Below are positions 34,581 through 46,459 of a stretch of DNA of 64,000 nt, in pieces; the first letter of the stretch is position 1, and every line of letters starts with the position of its first letter. Both the position numbers and the translations under genes were made by a program. The notes under the pieces are model-generated. The model worked only from the letters and a program-made list of their open reading frames with translations, was not told where the DNA came from and searched no databases. Origin of the DNA: Ceratothoa steindachneri (Eukaryota; Arthropoda; Malacostraca; Isopoda; Cymothoidae); NCBI GenBank assembly GCA_963969495.1, contig OZ018333.1:13191420-13255419 (forward strand), in the 5' to 3' direction.

Positions 34581-34940
34581 TATCAATTTGGGGTTTGATT
34601 TTAAATGTGGGTTTGATTTCAAATGTGGGTTTGATTTCAAATGTGGGTTTGATTTCAAATGTGGGTTTGATTTTAAATGTGGGTTTGATTTTAAATGTGG
34701 GTTTGATTTTAAATGTGGGTTCTGATTTTAAATGTGGGTTCTGATTTTAAATGTGGGTTCTGATTTTAATTTTGGGTTCTGATTTTAATTTTGGGTTCTG
34801 ATTTTTAAATGTGGGTTCTGATTTTTAAATGTGGGTTCTGATTTTTAAATGTGGGTTCTGATTTTAAATGTGGGTTTGATTTTAAATGTGGGTTTGATTT
34901 TAAATGTGGGTTTGATTTTAAATGTGGGTTTGATATTAAA
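34581..34940 (+). repeat. 18-19 bp minisatellite (GGGTTTGATTTTAAATGT)
   Basis: About 19 copies, with TTTGATTTCAAATGTGGG variants at the left, TTCTGATTTTAAATGTGGG 19 bp variants in the centre and the canonical unit at the right. The canonical unit contains no C on the plus strand. Confidence 0.95.
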
Positions 34941-37900
34941 TTACGATGGTATTTAGATAGGGTTTAATATTAAATTAGCTATTATATTAAATTAGGGTTT
35001 GGTAATTGATTTGGGTTTGGCATTAAGTTAGAACTTTCTATTAAATTTCGATTTGAATATTGATTTGGGTTTGATTTTAAATGTGGGTTTGATATTAAAT
35101 TACGATATGGTATTTAGATAGGGTTTAATATTAAATTAGCTATTATATTAAATTAGGGTTTGGTATTAAATTTGGCTTTGGCATTAAGTTAGAACTTTCT
35201 ATTAAATTACGATTTAAATATTGATTCGGGTTTGATTTTAAATGTGGGTTTGATATTAAATTACGATATGGTATTTAGATAGGGTTTAATATTAAATTAG
35301 CTATTATATTAAATTAGGGTTTGGTATTAGATTTGGGTTTGGCATTAAGTTAGAACTTTCTATTAAATTTCGATTTGAATATTGATTTGGGTTTGATTTT
35401 AAATGTGGGTTTGATATTAAATTACGATATGGTATTTAGATAGGGTTTAATATTAAATTAGCTATTATATTAAATTAGGGTTTGGTATTAAATTTGGCTT
35501 TGGCATTAAGTTAGAACTTTCTATTAAATTACGATTTAAATATTGATTCGGGTTTGATTTTAAATGTGGGTTTGATATTAAATTACGATATGGTATTTAG
35601 ATAGGGTTTAATATTAAATTAGCATTTATATTAAATTAGGGTTTGGTATTAGATTTGGGTTTGGCATTAAGTTAGAACTTTCTATTAAATTACGATTTAA
35701 ATATTGATTTGGGTTTGATTTTAAATGTGGGTTTGATTTTAAATGTGGGTTTAATTTTAAATGTGGGTTTGATTTTAATGTGGGTTTAAATGTGGGTTTG
35801 ATTTTAAATGTGGGTTTGATTTTAAATGTGGGTTTGATTTTAAATGTGGGTTTGATTTTAAATGTGGGTTTGATTTTAAATGTGGGTTTGATTTTAAATG
35901 TGGGTTTGATTTTAAATGTTGGGTGATTTTAAATGTGGGTTTGATATTAAATTACGATATGGTATTTAGATAGGGTTTAATATTAAATTAGCTATTATAT
36001 TAAATTAGGGTTTGGTATTAGATTTGGGTTTGGCCTTAAGTTAGAACTTTCTATTAAATTACGATTTGAATATTGATTTGGGTTTGATTTTAAATGTGGG
36101 TTTGATTTTAAATGTGGGTTTGATATTAAATTACGATATGGTATTTAGATAGGGTTTAATATTAAATTAGCATTTATATTAAATTAGGGTTTGGTATTAG
36201 ATTTGGGTTTGGCATTAAGTTAGAACTTTCTATTAAATTACGATTTGAATATGGATTTGGGTTTTATTTTAAATGTGGGTTTGATTTTAAATGTGGGTTT
36301 GATATTAAATTACGATATGGTATTTAGATAGGGTTTAATATTAAATTAGCATTTATATTAAATTAGGGTTTGGTATTAGATTTGGGTTTGGCATTAAGTT
36401 AGAACTTTCTATTAAATTACGATTTGAATATTGATTTGGGTTTGATTTTAAATGTGGGTTTGATTTTAAATGTGGGTTTGATTTTAAATGTGGGTTTGAT
36501 TTTAAATGTGGGTTTGATTTTATATGTGGGTTTAATTTTAATGTGGGTTTAAATGTGGGTTTGATTTTAAATGTGGGTTTGATTTTAAATGTGAGTTTGA
36601 TTTTAAATGTGAGTTTGATTTTAAATGTGAGTTTGATTTTAAATGTGGGGTGATTTTAAATGTGGGGTGATTTTAAATGCGGGTTTGATTTTAAATGTGG
36701 GGTAATTTTAAATGTGGGTTTGATATTAAATTACGATATGGTATTTAGATAGGGTTTAATATTAAATTAGCTATTATATTAAATTAGGGTTTGGTATTAG
36801 ATTTGGGTTTGGCATTAAGTTAGAACTTTCTATTAAATTACGATTTGAATATTGATTTGGGTTTGATTTTAAATGTGGGTTTGATTTTAAATGTGGGTTT
36901 GATATTAAATTACAAAATGGTATTTAGATAGGGTTTAATATTAAATTAGCATTTATATTAAATTAGGGTTTGGTATTAGATTTGGGTTTGGCATTAAGTT
37001 AGAACTTTCTATTAAATTACGATTTGAATATTGATTTGGGTTTGATTTTAAATGTGGGTTTGATTTTAAATGTGGGTTTGATTTTAAATGTGGGTTTGAT
37101 ATTAAATTACGATATGGTATTTAGATAGGGTTTAATATTAAATTAGCATTTATATTAAATTAGGGTTTGGTATTAGATTTGCGTTTGGCATTAAGTTAGA
37201 ACTTTCTATTAAATTACGATTTGAATATTGATTTGGGTTTGATTTTAAATGTGGGTTTGATTTTAAATGAGGGTTTGATTTTAAATGTGGGTTTGGTATT
37301 AGATTTGGGTTTGGCATTAAGTTAGAACTTTCTATTAAATTACGATTTGAATATTGATTTGGGTTTGATTTTAAATGTGGGTTTGGTATTAGATTTGGGT
37401 TTGGCATTAAGTTAGAACTTTCTATTAAATTACGATTTGAATATTGATTTGGGTTTGATTTTAAATGTGGGTTTGATTTTAAATGTGGGTTTGATTTTAA
37501 ATGTGGGTTTGATTTTAAATGTGGGTTTGATATTAAATTACGATATGGTATTTAGATAGGGTTTAATATTAAATTAGCATTTATATTAAATTAGGGTTTG
37601 GTATTAGATTTGGGTTTGGCATTAAGTTAGAACTTTCTATTAAATTACGATTTGAATATTGATTTTAAATGTGGGTTTGATTTTAAATGTGGGTTTGATA
37701 TTAAATTACGATATGGTATTTAGATAGGGTTTAATATTAAATTAGCATTTATATTAAATTAGGGTTTGGTATTAGATTTGCGTTTGGCATTAAGTTAGAA
37801 CTTTCTATTAAATTACGATTTGAATATTGATTTGGGTTTGATTTTAAATGTGGGTTTGATTTTAAATGAGGGTTTGATTTTAAATGTGGGTTTGGTATTA

Positions 37901-40900
37901 GATTTGGGTTTGGCATTAAGTTAGAACTTTCTATTAAATTACGATTTGAATATTGATTTGGGTTTGATTTTAAATGTGGGTTTGGTATTAGATTTGGGTT
38001 TGGCATTAAGTTAGAACTTTCTATTAAATTACGATTTGAATATTGATTTGGGTTTGATTTTAAATGTGGGTTTGATTTTAAATGTGGGTTTGATTTTAAA
38101 TGTGGGTTTGATATTAAATTACGATATGGTATTTAGATAGGGTTTAATATTAAATTAGCATTTATATTAAATTAGGGTTTGGTATTAGATTTGGGTTTGG
38201 CATTAAGTTAGAACTTTCTATTAAATTACGATTTGAATATTGATTTGGGTTTGATTTTAAATGTGGGTTTGATTTTAAATGAGGGTTTGATTTTAAATGT
38301 GGGTTTGGTATTAGATTTGGGTTTGGCATTAAGTTAGAACTTTCTATTAAATTACGATTTGAATATTGATTTAGGTTTGATTTTAAATGTGGGTTTGGTA
38401 TTAGATTTGGGTTTGGCATTAAGTTAGAACTTTCTATTAAATTACGATTTGAATAGTGATTTGGGTTTCATTTTAAATGTGGGTTTCATTTTAAATGTGG
38501 GTTTCAATTTTAATGTGGGTTTAATTTTAATGTGGGTTTAATTTTAATGTGGGTTTAATTTTAATGTGGGTTTAATTTTAAATGTGGGTTTAATTTTAAA
38601 TGTGGGTTTGATTTTAAATGTGGGTTTGATTTTAAATGTGGGTTTGATTTTAAATGTGGGTTTGATTTTAAATGTGGGTTTGATTTTAAATGTGGGTTTG
38701 ATTTTAAATGTGGGGTGATTTTAAATGTGGGTTTGATATTAAATTACGATATGGTATTTAGATAGGGTTTAATATTAAATTAGCTATTATATTAAATTAG
38801 GGTTTGGTATTAGATTTGGGTTTGGCATTAAGTTAGAACTTTCTATTAAATTACGATTTGAATACTGATTTGGGTTTGATTTTAAATGTGGGTTTGATTT
38901 TAAATGTGGGTTTGATATTAAATTACGATATGGTATTTAGATAGGGTTTAATATTAAATTAGCATTTATATTAAATTAGGGTTTGGTATTAGATTTGGGT
39001 TTGGCATTAAGTTAGAACTTTCTATTAAATTACGATTTGAATATGGATTTGGGTTTTATTTTAAATGTGGGTTTGATTTTAAATGTGGGTTTGATATTAA
39101 ATTACGATATGGTATTTAGATAGGGTTTAATATTAAATTAGCATTTATATTAAATTAGGGTTTGGTATTAGATTTGGGTTTGGCATTAAGTTAGAACTTT
39201 CTATTAAATTACGATTTGAATATTGATTTGGGTTTGATTTTAAATGTGGGTTTGATTTTAAATGTGGGTTTGATTTTAAATGTGGGTTTGATTTTAAATG
39301 TGGGTTTGATTTTATATGTGGGTTTAATTTTAATGTGGGTTTAAATGTGGGTTTGATTTTAAATGTGGGTTTGATTTTAAATGTGAGTTTGATTTTAAAT
39401 GTGAGTTTGATTTTAAATGTGAGTTTGATTTTAAATGTGGGGTGATTTTAAATGTGGGGTGATTTTAAATGCGGGTTTGATTTTAAATGTGGGGTAATTT
39501 TAAATGTGGGTTTGATATTAAATTACGATATGGTATTTAGATAGGGTTTAATATTAAATTAGCTATTATATTAAATTAGGGTTTGGTATTAGATTTGGGT
39601 TTGGCATTAAGTTAGAACTTTCTATTAAATTACGATTTGAATATTGATTTGGGTTTGATTTTAAATGTGGGTTTGATTTTAAATGTGGGTTTGATATTAA
39701 ATTACGATATGGTATTTAGATAGGGTTTAATATTAAATTAGCATTTATATTAAATTAGGGTTTGGTATTAGATTTGGGTTTGGCATTAAGTTAGAACTTT
39801 CTATTAAATTACGATTTGAATATTGATTTGGGTTTGATTTTAAATGTGGGTTTGATTTTAAATGTGGGTTTGATTTTAAATGTGGGTTTGATATTAAATT
39901 ACGATATGGTATTTAGATAGGGTTTAATATTAAATTAGCATTTATATTAAATTAGGGTTTGGTATTAGATTTGCGTTTGGCATTAAGTTAGAACTTTCTA
40001 TTAAATTACGATTTGAATATTGATTTGGGTTTGATTTTAAATGTGGGTTTGATTTTAAATGAGGGTTTGATTTTAAATGTGGGTTTGGTATTAGATTTGG
40101 GTTTGGCATTAAGTTAGAACTTTCTATTAAATTACGATTTGAATATTGATTTGGGTTTGATTTTAAATGTGGGTTTGGTATTAGATTTGGGTTTGGCATT
40201 AAGTTAGAACTTTCTATTAAATTACGATTTGAATATTGATTTGGGTTTGATTTTAAATGTGGGTTTGATTTTAAATGTGGGTTTGATTTTAAATGTGGGT
40301 TTGATATTAAATTACGATATGGTATTTAGATAGGGTTTAATATTAAATTAGCATTTATATTAAATTAGGGTTTGGTATTAGATTTGGGTTTGGCATTAAG
40401 TTAGAACTTTCTATTAAATTACGATTTGAATATTGATTTTAAATGTGGGTTTGATTTTAAATGTGGGTTTGATATTAAATTACGATATGGTATTTAGATA
40501 GGGTTTAATATTAAATTAGCATTTATATTAAATTAGGGTTTGGTATTAGATTTGCGTTTGGCATTAAGTTAGAACTTTCTATTAAATTACGATTTGAATA
40601 TTGATTTGGGTTTGATTTTAAATGTGGGTTTGATTTTAAATGAGGGTTTGATTTTAAATGTGGGTTTGGTATTAGATTTGGGTTTGGCATTAAGTTAGAA
40701 CTTTCTATTAAATTACGATTTGAATATTGATTTGGGTTTGATTTTAAATGTGGGTTTGGTATTAGATTTGGGTTTGGCATTAAGTTAGAACTTTCTATTA
40801 AATTACGATTTGAATATTGATTTGGGTTTGATTTTAAATGTGGGTTTGATTTTAAATGTGGGTTTGATTTTAAATGTGGGTTTGATATTAAATTACGATA

Positions 40901-42260
40901 TGGTATTTAGATAGGGTTTAATATTAAATTAGCATTTATATTAAATTAGGGTTTGGTATTAGATTTGGGTTTGGCATTAAGTTAGAACTTTCTATTAAAT
41001 TACGATTTGAATATTGATTTGGGTTTGATTTTAAATGTGGGTTTGATTTTAAATGAGGGTTTGATTTTAAATGTGGGTTTGGTATTAGATTTGGGTTTGG
41101 CATTAAGTTAGAACTTTCTATTAAATTACGATTTGAATATTGATTTAGGTTTGATTTTAAATGTGGGTTTGGTATTAGATTTGGGTTTGGCATTAAGTTA
41201 GAACTTTCTATTAAATTACGATTTGAATAGTGATTTGGGTTTCATTTTAAATGTGGGTTTCATTTTAAATGTGGGTTTCAATTTTAATGTGGGTTTCAAT
41301 TTTAATGTGGGTTTAATTTTAATGTGGGTTTAATTTTAATGTGGGTTTAATTTTAAATGTGGGTTTAATTTTAAATGTGGGTTTGATTTTAAATGTGGGT
41401 TTGATTTTAAATGTGGGTTTGATTTTAAATGTGGGTTTGATTTTAAATGTGGGTTTGATTTTAAATGTGGGGTGATTTTAAATGTGGGTTTGATATTAAA
41501 TTACGATATGGTATTTAGATAGGGTTTAATATTAAATTAGCTATTATATTAAATTAGGGTTTGGTATTAGATTTGGGTTTGGCATTAAGTTAGAACTTTC
41601 TATTAAATTACGATTTGAATACTGATTTGGGTTTGATTTTAAATGTGGGTTTGATTTTAAATGAGGGTTTGATTTTAAATGTGGGTTTGGTATTAGATTT
41701 GGGTTTGGCATTAAGTTAGAACTTTCTATTAAATTACGATTTGAATATTGATTTAGGTTTGATTTTAAATGTGGGTTTGGTATTAGATTTGGGTTTGGCA
41801 TTAAGTTAGAACTTTCTATTAAATTACGATTTGAATAGTGATTTGGGTTTCATTTTAAATGTGGGTTTCATTTTAAATGTGGGTTTCAATTTTAATGTGG
41901 GTTTAATTTTAATGTGGGTTTAATTTTAATGTGGGTTTAATTTTAATGTGGGTTTAATTTTAATGTGGGTTTAATTTTAATGTGGGTTTAATTTTAAATG
42001 TGGGTTTGATTTTAAATGTGGGTTTGATTTTAAATGTGGGTTTGATTTTAAATGTGGGTTTGATTTTAAATGTGGGTTTGATTTTAAATGTGGGTTTGAT
42101 TTTAAATGTGGGGTGATTTTAAATGTGGGTTTGATATTAAATTACGATATGGTATTTAGATAGGGTTTAATATTAAATTAGCTATTATATTAAATTAGGG
42201 TTTGGTATTAGATTTGGGTTTGGCATTAAGTTAGAACTTTCTATTAAATTACGATTTGAA
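34941..42260 (+). repeat. Cassette-based higher-order repeat, period ~2.78 kb
   Basis: A ~140 bp cassette (GATATTAAATTACGATATGG, TTAAATTAGCATTTATATTA, GGTTTGGCATTAAGTTAGAA, CTATTAAATTACGATTTGAA in order) alternates with variable numbers of 18 bp GGGTTTGATTTTAAATGT units. Diagnostic variants recur at a larger period. The string ATATGGATTTGGGTTTTATT is at 36,249 and 39,041 (2,792 bp). GAATAGTGATTTGGGTTTCA is near 38,451 and 41,225 (2,774 bp), and a third time near 41,833 after an internal deletion. An 85-codon minus-strand frame rich in Asn, Pro, Leu and Ser recurs seven times. It is repeat-derived and no gene is inferred. Confidence 0.95.
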
Positions 42261-42348
42261 TATTGATTTGGGTTTGAAATATTTTAATTTGGAGTTTGAA
42301 AATTAATTTGGAGTTTGAATGATTTAATTTGGAGTTTGAATTTAATGC

Positions 42349-42410
42349 GAAACACTAAATTAACAAATGCTCATTTAATATGAAACCCTATGTAAATACC
42401 AAATCGTTAA
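42349..42410 (-). repeat. Inverted fragment of the C-poor repeat
   Basis: The reverse complement of this 62 bp piece reads TTAACGATTTGGTATTTACA, then TAGGGTTTCATATTAAAT, then a GCATTT-type block and TTAATTTAGTGTTT. That is the unit found head-to-tail on the plus strand at 29,760-30,050 and 33,900-34,020. It is the only clear reversal of polarity I found in the field and lies at its right edge. Confidence 0.9.
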
Positions 42411-42845
42411 AGTTGGGGTTTGGAATGTTAATGTTGGAGTTTGGAAATGAAATTATGGTTAGGTTTTAAATGTGGGTTTTCGCATTGGGCTTTACTTTAA
42501 TAGCCGAGTCTGTAAATAAATTGAGGTGCTCTAAATGAAATAGAGTTTGGGTTTGGATTACTGTCTGTTAATGGACTAGTTTATGCGAATGGATCTAGGT
42601 TATGTCAATAAGATGGGGCCTGTTCGTAAGTCAAGAACTATTAAACCACCATTTAAATGGATATTATCTGGTAGGTCGATGGCTTTTATATGTATCCGTA
42701 ACCTGGAGAAACCCAGCTACTTATTAACAGACTACATAGACGGTTGGAGAAGTCCCTTCGAACCCTGACAGAGAGAGAGAGAGTCGGTTTCTTATTAAAT
42801 TACGGTTTATTATATATATAATTAGGAATTGTTGTAAAAGTAGGA
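42411..42845. other. Low-copy spacer between minisatellite fields
   Basis: Positions 42,411-42,500 still contain degraded TTGGAGTTTGGAATGTTAAT-like units. About 42,520-42,765 appears non-repetitive within the window, and a short GA run follows (42,769-42,782). The open frame 42,583-42,768 has no recognisable domain. No gene is called. Confidence 0.6.
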
Positions 42846-43030
42846 CTTGTTTTGAGGTTAGGACTTGTTGTGAGGTTAGGACTTGTTGTGAGGTTAGGAC
42901 TTGTTGTGAGGTTAGGACTTGTTGTGAGCGTAGGACTTGTTGTGAGCGTAGGACTTGTTGTGAGCGTAGGACTTGTTGTGAGCGTAGGACTTGTTGTGAG
43001 GATGGACTTGTTGTAAGAGTAGGACTTGTT
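42846..43030 (+). repeat. 18 bp minisatellite (GGACTTGTTGTGAGGTTA type)
   Basis: About ten copies of an 18 bp unit, GAGGTTAGGACTTGTTGT on the left and GAGCGTAGGACTTGTTGT on the right. The variant is again block-wise (four or five copies each). Confidence 0.95.
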
Positions 43031-43765
43031 GTAAGAGTTGGACTTGTCGTGATGAAAGTAGGACTTGGGGTGTTTAAAGTAGGAATTTTAATGGTTACAT
43101 TAAATGTTGTAATTGTCAAAATACGGCTATAAATTGTCAAATGAGGGTTTTTAATTGAGATTATAGGGCTTTTAATTGAGATTAGGTCTTCTAATTGAGC
43201 AATTAGGGCTTTCAATTGAGCAATTATTGTGTGTAATTGCGAAAGTAGGGCTTGTGATTGCGTTAGTAGGGCTTGTATTTGAAAAAGTAGGGTTTTATAA
43301 TTGTTAAGGAAGGGTTTGTAATTGTAAAAAGTAGGGCTTGAAATTGTAAACGTGAGGGCAGCCCTTGGAAAAAGTAGGGTCTGTAATTGTAAAAGTAGGG
43401 TTTGTAATTGTAAAGGTCGGACTAGTTATTGTAAAAGTAGGGCTTGCAAAAGTACAACTTGTAAATGGAAAAAAACAGGGCTTGTAATTGTAAAAGGACT
43501 TGTAATTGCCAAAAGGAGAGCTTGTAATTGCAAAAAGGAGAGCTTGTAATTGCAAAAGGCAGGGCTTGTAATTGCACAAGGTAAATCTTGTAATTGCAAA
43601 AAGTAATGCTTGTAATTGCAAAAAGTAATGCTTGTAATTGCAAAAAGAAGAGCTTGTAATTGCAAAAAGAAGAACTTGTAATTGCAAAAAGTAAAGCTTG
43701 TAATTGCAAAAAAGTAGTGCTTGTAATTGCATAAACAGGGGCTGATAGTTTCAAAAATAGGGCTT
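43031..43765 (+). repeat. Degenerate ~22 bp repeats (GGGCTTGTAATTGCAAAAAG type)
   Basis: Irregular units built on GGGCTTGTAATTG followed by an A-rich tail, 20-24 bp long. This is the diverged left flank of the regular 21 bp array that follows. Positions 43,080-43,240 are the most degraded. Confidence 0.85.
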
Positions 43766-45045
43766 GTGACTGTAAAGTAGGGCCTGTAACTGTAAAGTAG
43801 GGCTTGTAACTGTAAAGTAGGGCTTGTAACTGTAAAATAGGGCTTGTAACTGTAAAAGTAGGGCTTGTAACTGTAGAGGTAGGGCTTGTAACTGTAGAGG
43901 TAGGGCTTGTAACTGTAAAGTAGGGCTTGTAACTGTAAAGTAGGGCTTGTAACTGTAGAGGTAGGGCTTGTAACTGTAGAGGTAGGGCTTGCAACTGTAG
44001 AGGTAGGGCTTGTAACTGTAGAGGTAGGGCTTGTAACTGTAGAGGGAGGGCTTGTAACTGTAGAGGGAGGGCTTGTAACTGTAGAGGGAGGGCTTGTAAC
44101 TGTAGAGGGAGGGCTTGTAACTGTAGAGGGAGGGCTTGTAACTGTAGAGGGAGGGCTTGTAACTGTAGAGGGAGGGCTTGTAACTGTAGAGGGAGGGCTT
44201 GTAACTGTAGAGGGAGGGCTTGTAACTGTAGAGGGAGGGCTTGTAACTGTAGAGGGAGGGCTTGTAACTGTAGAGGGAGGGCTTGTAACTGTAGAGGGAG
44301 GGCTTGTAACTGTAGAGGGAGGGCTTGTAACTGTAGAGGGAGGGCTTGTAACTGTAGAGGGAGGGCCTTGTAACTGTAGAGGTAGGGCCTTGTAACTGTA
44401 GAGGTAGGGCCTTGTAACTGTAGAGGTAGGGCCTTGTAACTGTAGAGGTAGGGCCTTGTAACTGTAGAGGTAGGGCTTGTAACTGTAGAGGTAGGGCTTG
44501 TAACTGTAGAGGTAGGGCTTGTAACTGTAGAGGTAGGGCTTGTAACTGTAGAGGTAGGGCTTGTAACTGTAGAGGTAGGGCTTGTAACTGTAGAGGTAGG
44601 GCTTGTAACTGTAGAGGTAGGGCTTGTAACTGTAGAGGTAGGGCTTGTAACTGTAGAGGTAGGGCTTGTAACTGTAGAGGTAGGGCTTGTAACTGTAGAG
44701 GTAGGGCTTGTAACTGTAAAAGTAGGGCCTGTAACTGTAGAAGTAGGGCTTGCAGAAGTAGAGCTTGTAACTGTAGAAGTAGAGCTTGTAACTGTAGAAG
44801 TAGAGCTTGAAACTAGGTCGTGTTATTGCGAATGTAGGTCTTGCCATTTCGAATGTAGTGTTTGAAATTGTGAAAGTAGGGTTTGAAATTGTGAAAGTAG
44901 GGTTTGAAATTGTGAAAGTAGGGTTTGTAATTGCGAAACTAGGGCTTGTAATTTCGAAAATAGGGGCTTGTAATTGCGAAAATAGGGGCTTGTAATTGCG
45001 AAAAATAGGACTGGTAATTGTGAAAATAGGACTGGTAATTGTCAA
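43426..45045 (-). other. 539-codon open frame made of minisatellite, unlikely to be a gene
   Basis: The longest open frame of the window. It reads as a seven-residue repeat (YKPYLYS in one part, STVTSPP in another) because the underlying unit is 21 bp. Its Thr/Ser/Pro-rich part would resemble a mucin-type repeat. Against coding: two other minus frames are open over the same DNA near 43,304-43,994, the peptide simply follows the frame set by unit-length changes, no signal peptide or non-repetitive domain flanks it, and the plus strand lacks the triplets that would be minus-strand stops. A transcript would be needed to change this view. Confidence 0.2.
43766..44810 (+). repeat. 21-22 bp minisatellite (GGGCTTGTAACTGTAGAGG type)
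   Basis: About 48 units. Block structure is clear: short units with GTAAAGTA near 43,770-43,930, then AGAGGTA units, then a block of AGAGGGA units (about 44,040-44,365), then five 22 bp units with GGGCCTTGTAACTG (about 44,366-44,460), then AGAGGTA units again to 44,720. The 22 bp units shift frame, which is why the minus-strand frame changes its peptide repeat there. Confidence 0.97.
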
Positions 45046-45690
45046 ATTAGGGTTGTAATCATGAAATTAACAGTAATTGTTACATTAGGGCTTGCAATTT
45101 TGAATTTGGGCTTTGTAATTTGGTACATTAGGGCTTTGTAATTTGGTACATTAGGGCTTTGTAATTTGGTACATCAGGGCTTTGTAATTTGTTACATTAG
45201 GGCTTTGCAATTATTATATTAGGGCTTGTAATTGTTACATTAGGCCTTGTAATTGTTACATTAGGGCTTGCAATTGTTACATTAGGGCTTGCAATTGTTA
45301 GTGGGGCCATTTTAATTGTTAATGGGGGCCTTGTAATTTTTACAATATGGCCTTGTAATTGTTACATTAGGGCTTGTAATTGAAAAATTAGGGCTTGTAA
45401 TTAAAAAAAATTAGGGCTTGTAATTAAAAAATTAGGGCTTGTTTTGTGAAAAAGTGCTTGTTTTGTAAAAAAGTGCTTGTTTTGTGGAAATGGGCTTGTT
45501 TTGTGGAAATGGGCTTGTAATTGTGGAAATGGGGCTTGTAATTGTGGAACTAGGGCTTGCAATTGTGGGACTAGGGCTTGTAATTGTGGATTCAGGAAAT
45601 GTAATGGGCCTTGTAATGGTACAAATGGGGCTTGCAATGATACCCATGGGGCTTGCAATGATACAAATGTGGCTTGTAAAGATTAAATAG
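44811..45690 (+). repeat. Degenerate 20-24 bp repeats, right flank of the 21 bp array
   Basis: Units such as GTGAAAGTAGGGTTTGAAAT (44,865-44,930), AATTTGGTACATTAGGGCTTT (45,110-45,190), GTTACATTAGGGCTTGTAATT (45,215-45,300) and GGGCTTGTAATTGTGGAA (45,500-45,590) follow each other as small sub-arrays. All keep a GGGCTTG(T/C)AATT core, so they are diverged relatives of the preceding array. Confidence 0.85.
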
Positions 45691-46080
45691 GTCGGAGAAT
45701 TTCAATAAGCAGAAATAGAGAGCCACAAGGTGTAATTCTGAATAGTTAATACCTCTTAGGACTGCTTGTATCTATGCCCTGTTCATAAAGGTGTGTTAAA
45801 GCATGAGATAAATGGGTATTATGTTCTAGGCAATGGCCATAATCGTAATTTTCAGGCTTGAGTAGACCACTCGAAGGTTTTCATAGAGAGTATCTTGTTA
45901 ATTTGGGGAGTGTGTTACAAGGTGGATTGTACGCTCTAAATGAAATGGTGTTCTTAGGCGTTGTGGTGTGATTCAGCCGCTTGGTCTTCACTCCGAGATC
46001 CCTCGGAGTCCTGTTCAGGTGATTTCGGTTCTTTTTTGCGTCCGTTCAATTTCTGTGAATTGGGTTGACCAATTTTCACG
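45691..46080. other. Low-copy spacer, no gene seen
   Basis: About 390 bp of ordinary-complexity sequence between the minisatellite field and the GA microsatellite. No open frame of interest and no RNA gene is seen. Confidence 0.5.
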
Positions 46081-46082
46081 TT

Positions 46083-46259
<177 letters not shown>

Positions 46260-46459
46260 NNNNNNNNNNNNNNNNNNNNNNNNNNNNNNNNNNNNNNNNN
46301 NNNNNNNNNNNNNNNNNNNNNNNNNNNNNNNNNNNNNNNNNNNNNNNNNNNNNNNNNNNNNNNNNNNNNNNNNNNNNNNNNNNNNNNNNNNNNNNNNNNN
46401 NNNNNNNNNNNNNNNNNNNNNNNNNNNNNNNNNNNNNNNNNNNNNNNNNNNNNNNNNNN
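46260..46459. other. Assembly gap, 200 N
   Basis: Exactly 200 N, a round number that suggests a fixed-size scaffolding gap rather than a measured distance. The sequence joined across it (GA microsatellite to 40 bp satellite) may not be contiguous, and the amount of missing DNA is unknown. Confidence 0.98.

Noticed and set aside
37150..41801. Seven repeated 85-residue Asn/Pro/Leu/Ser-rich minus-strand proteins
   Set aside because: They coincide exactly with the cassette repeat. Start and stop codons are supplied by repeat units and no independent coding signal exists.
42846..43030. Arthropod TTAGG-type telomere repeat
   Set aside because: GGTTAGGACTTG contains TTAGG, but the period is 18 bp and no pure pentamer run is present.
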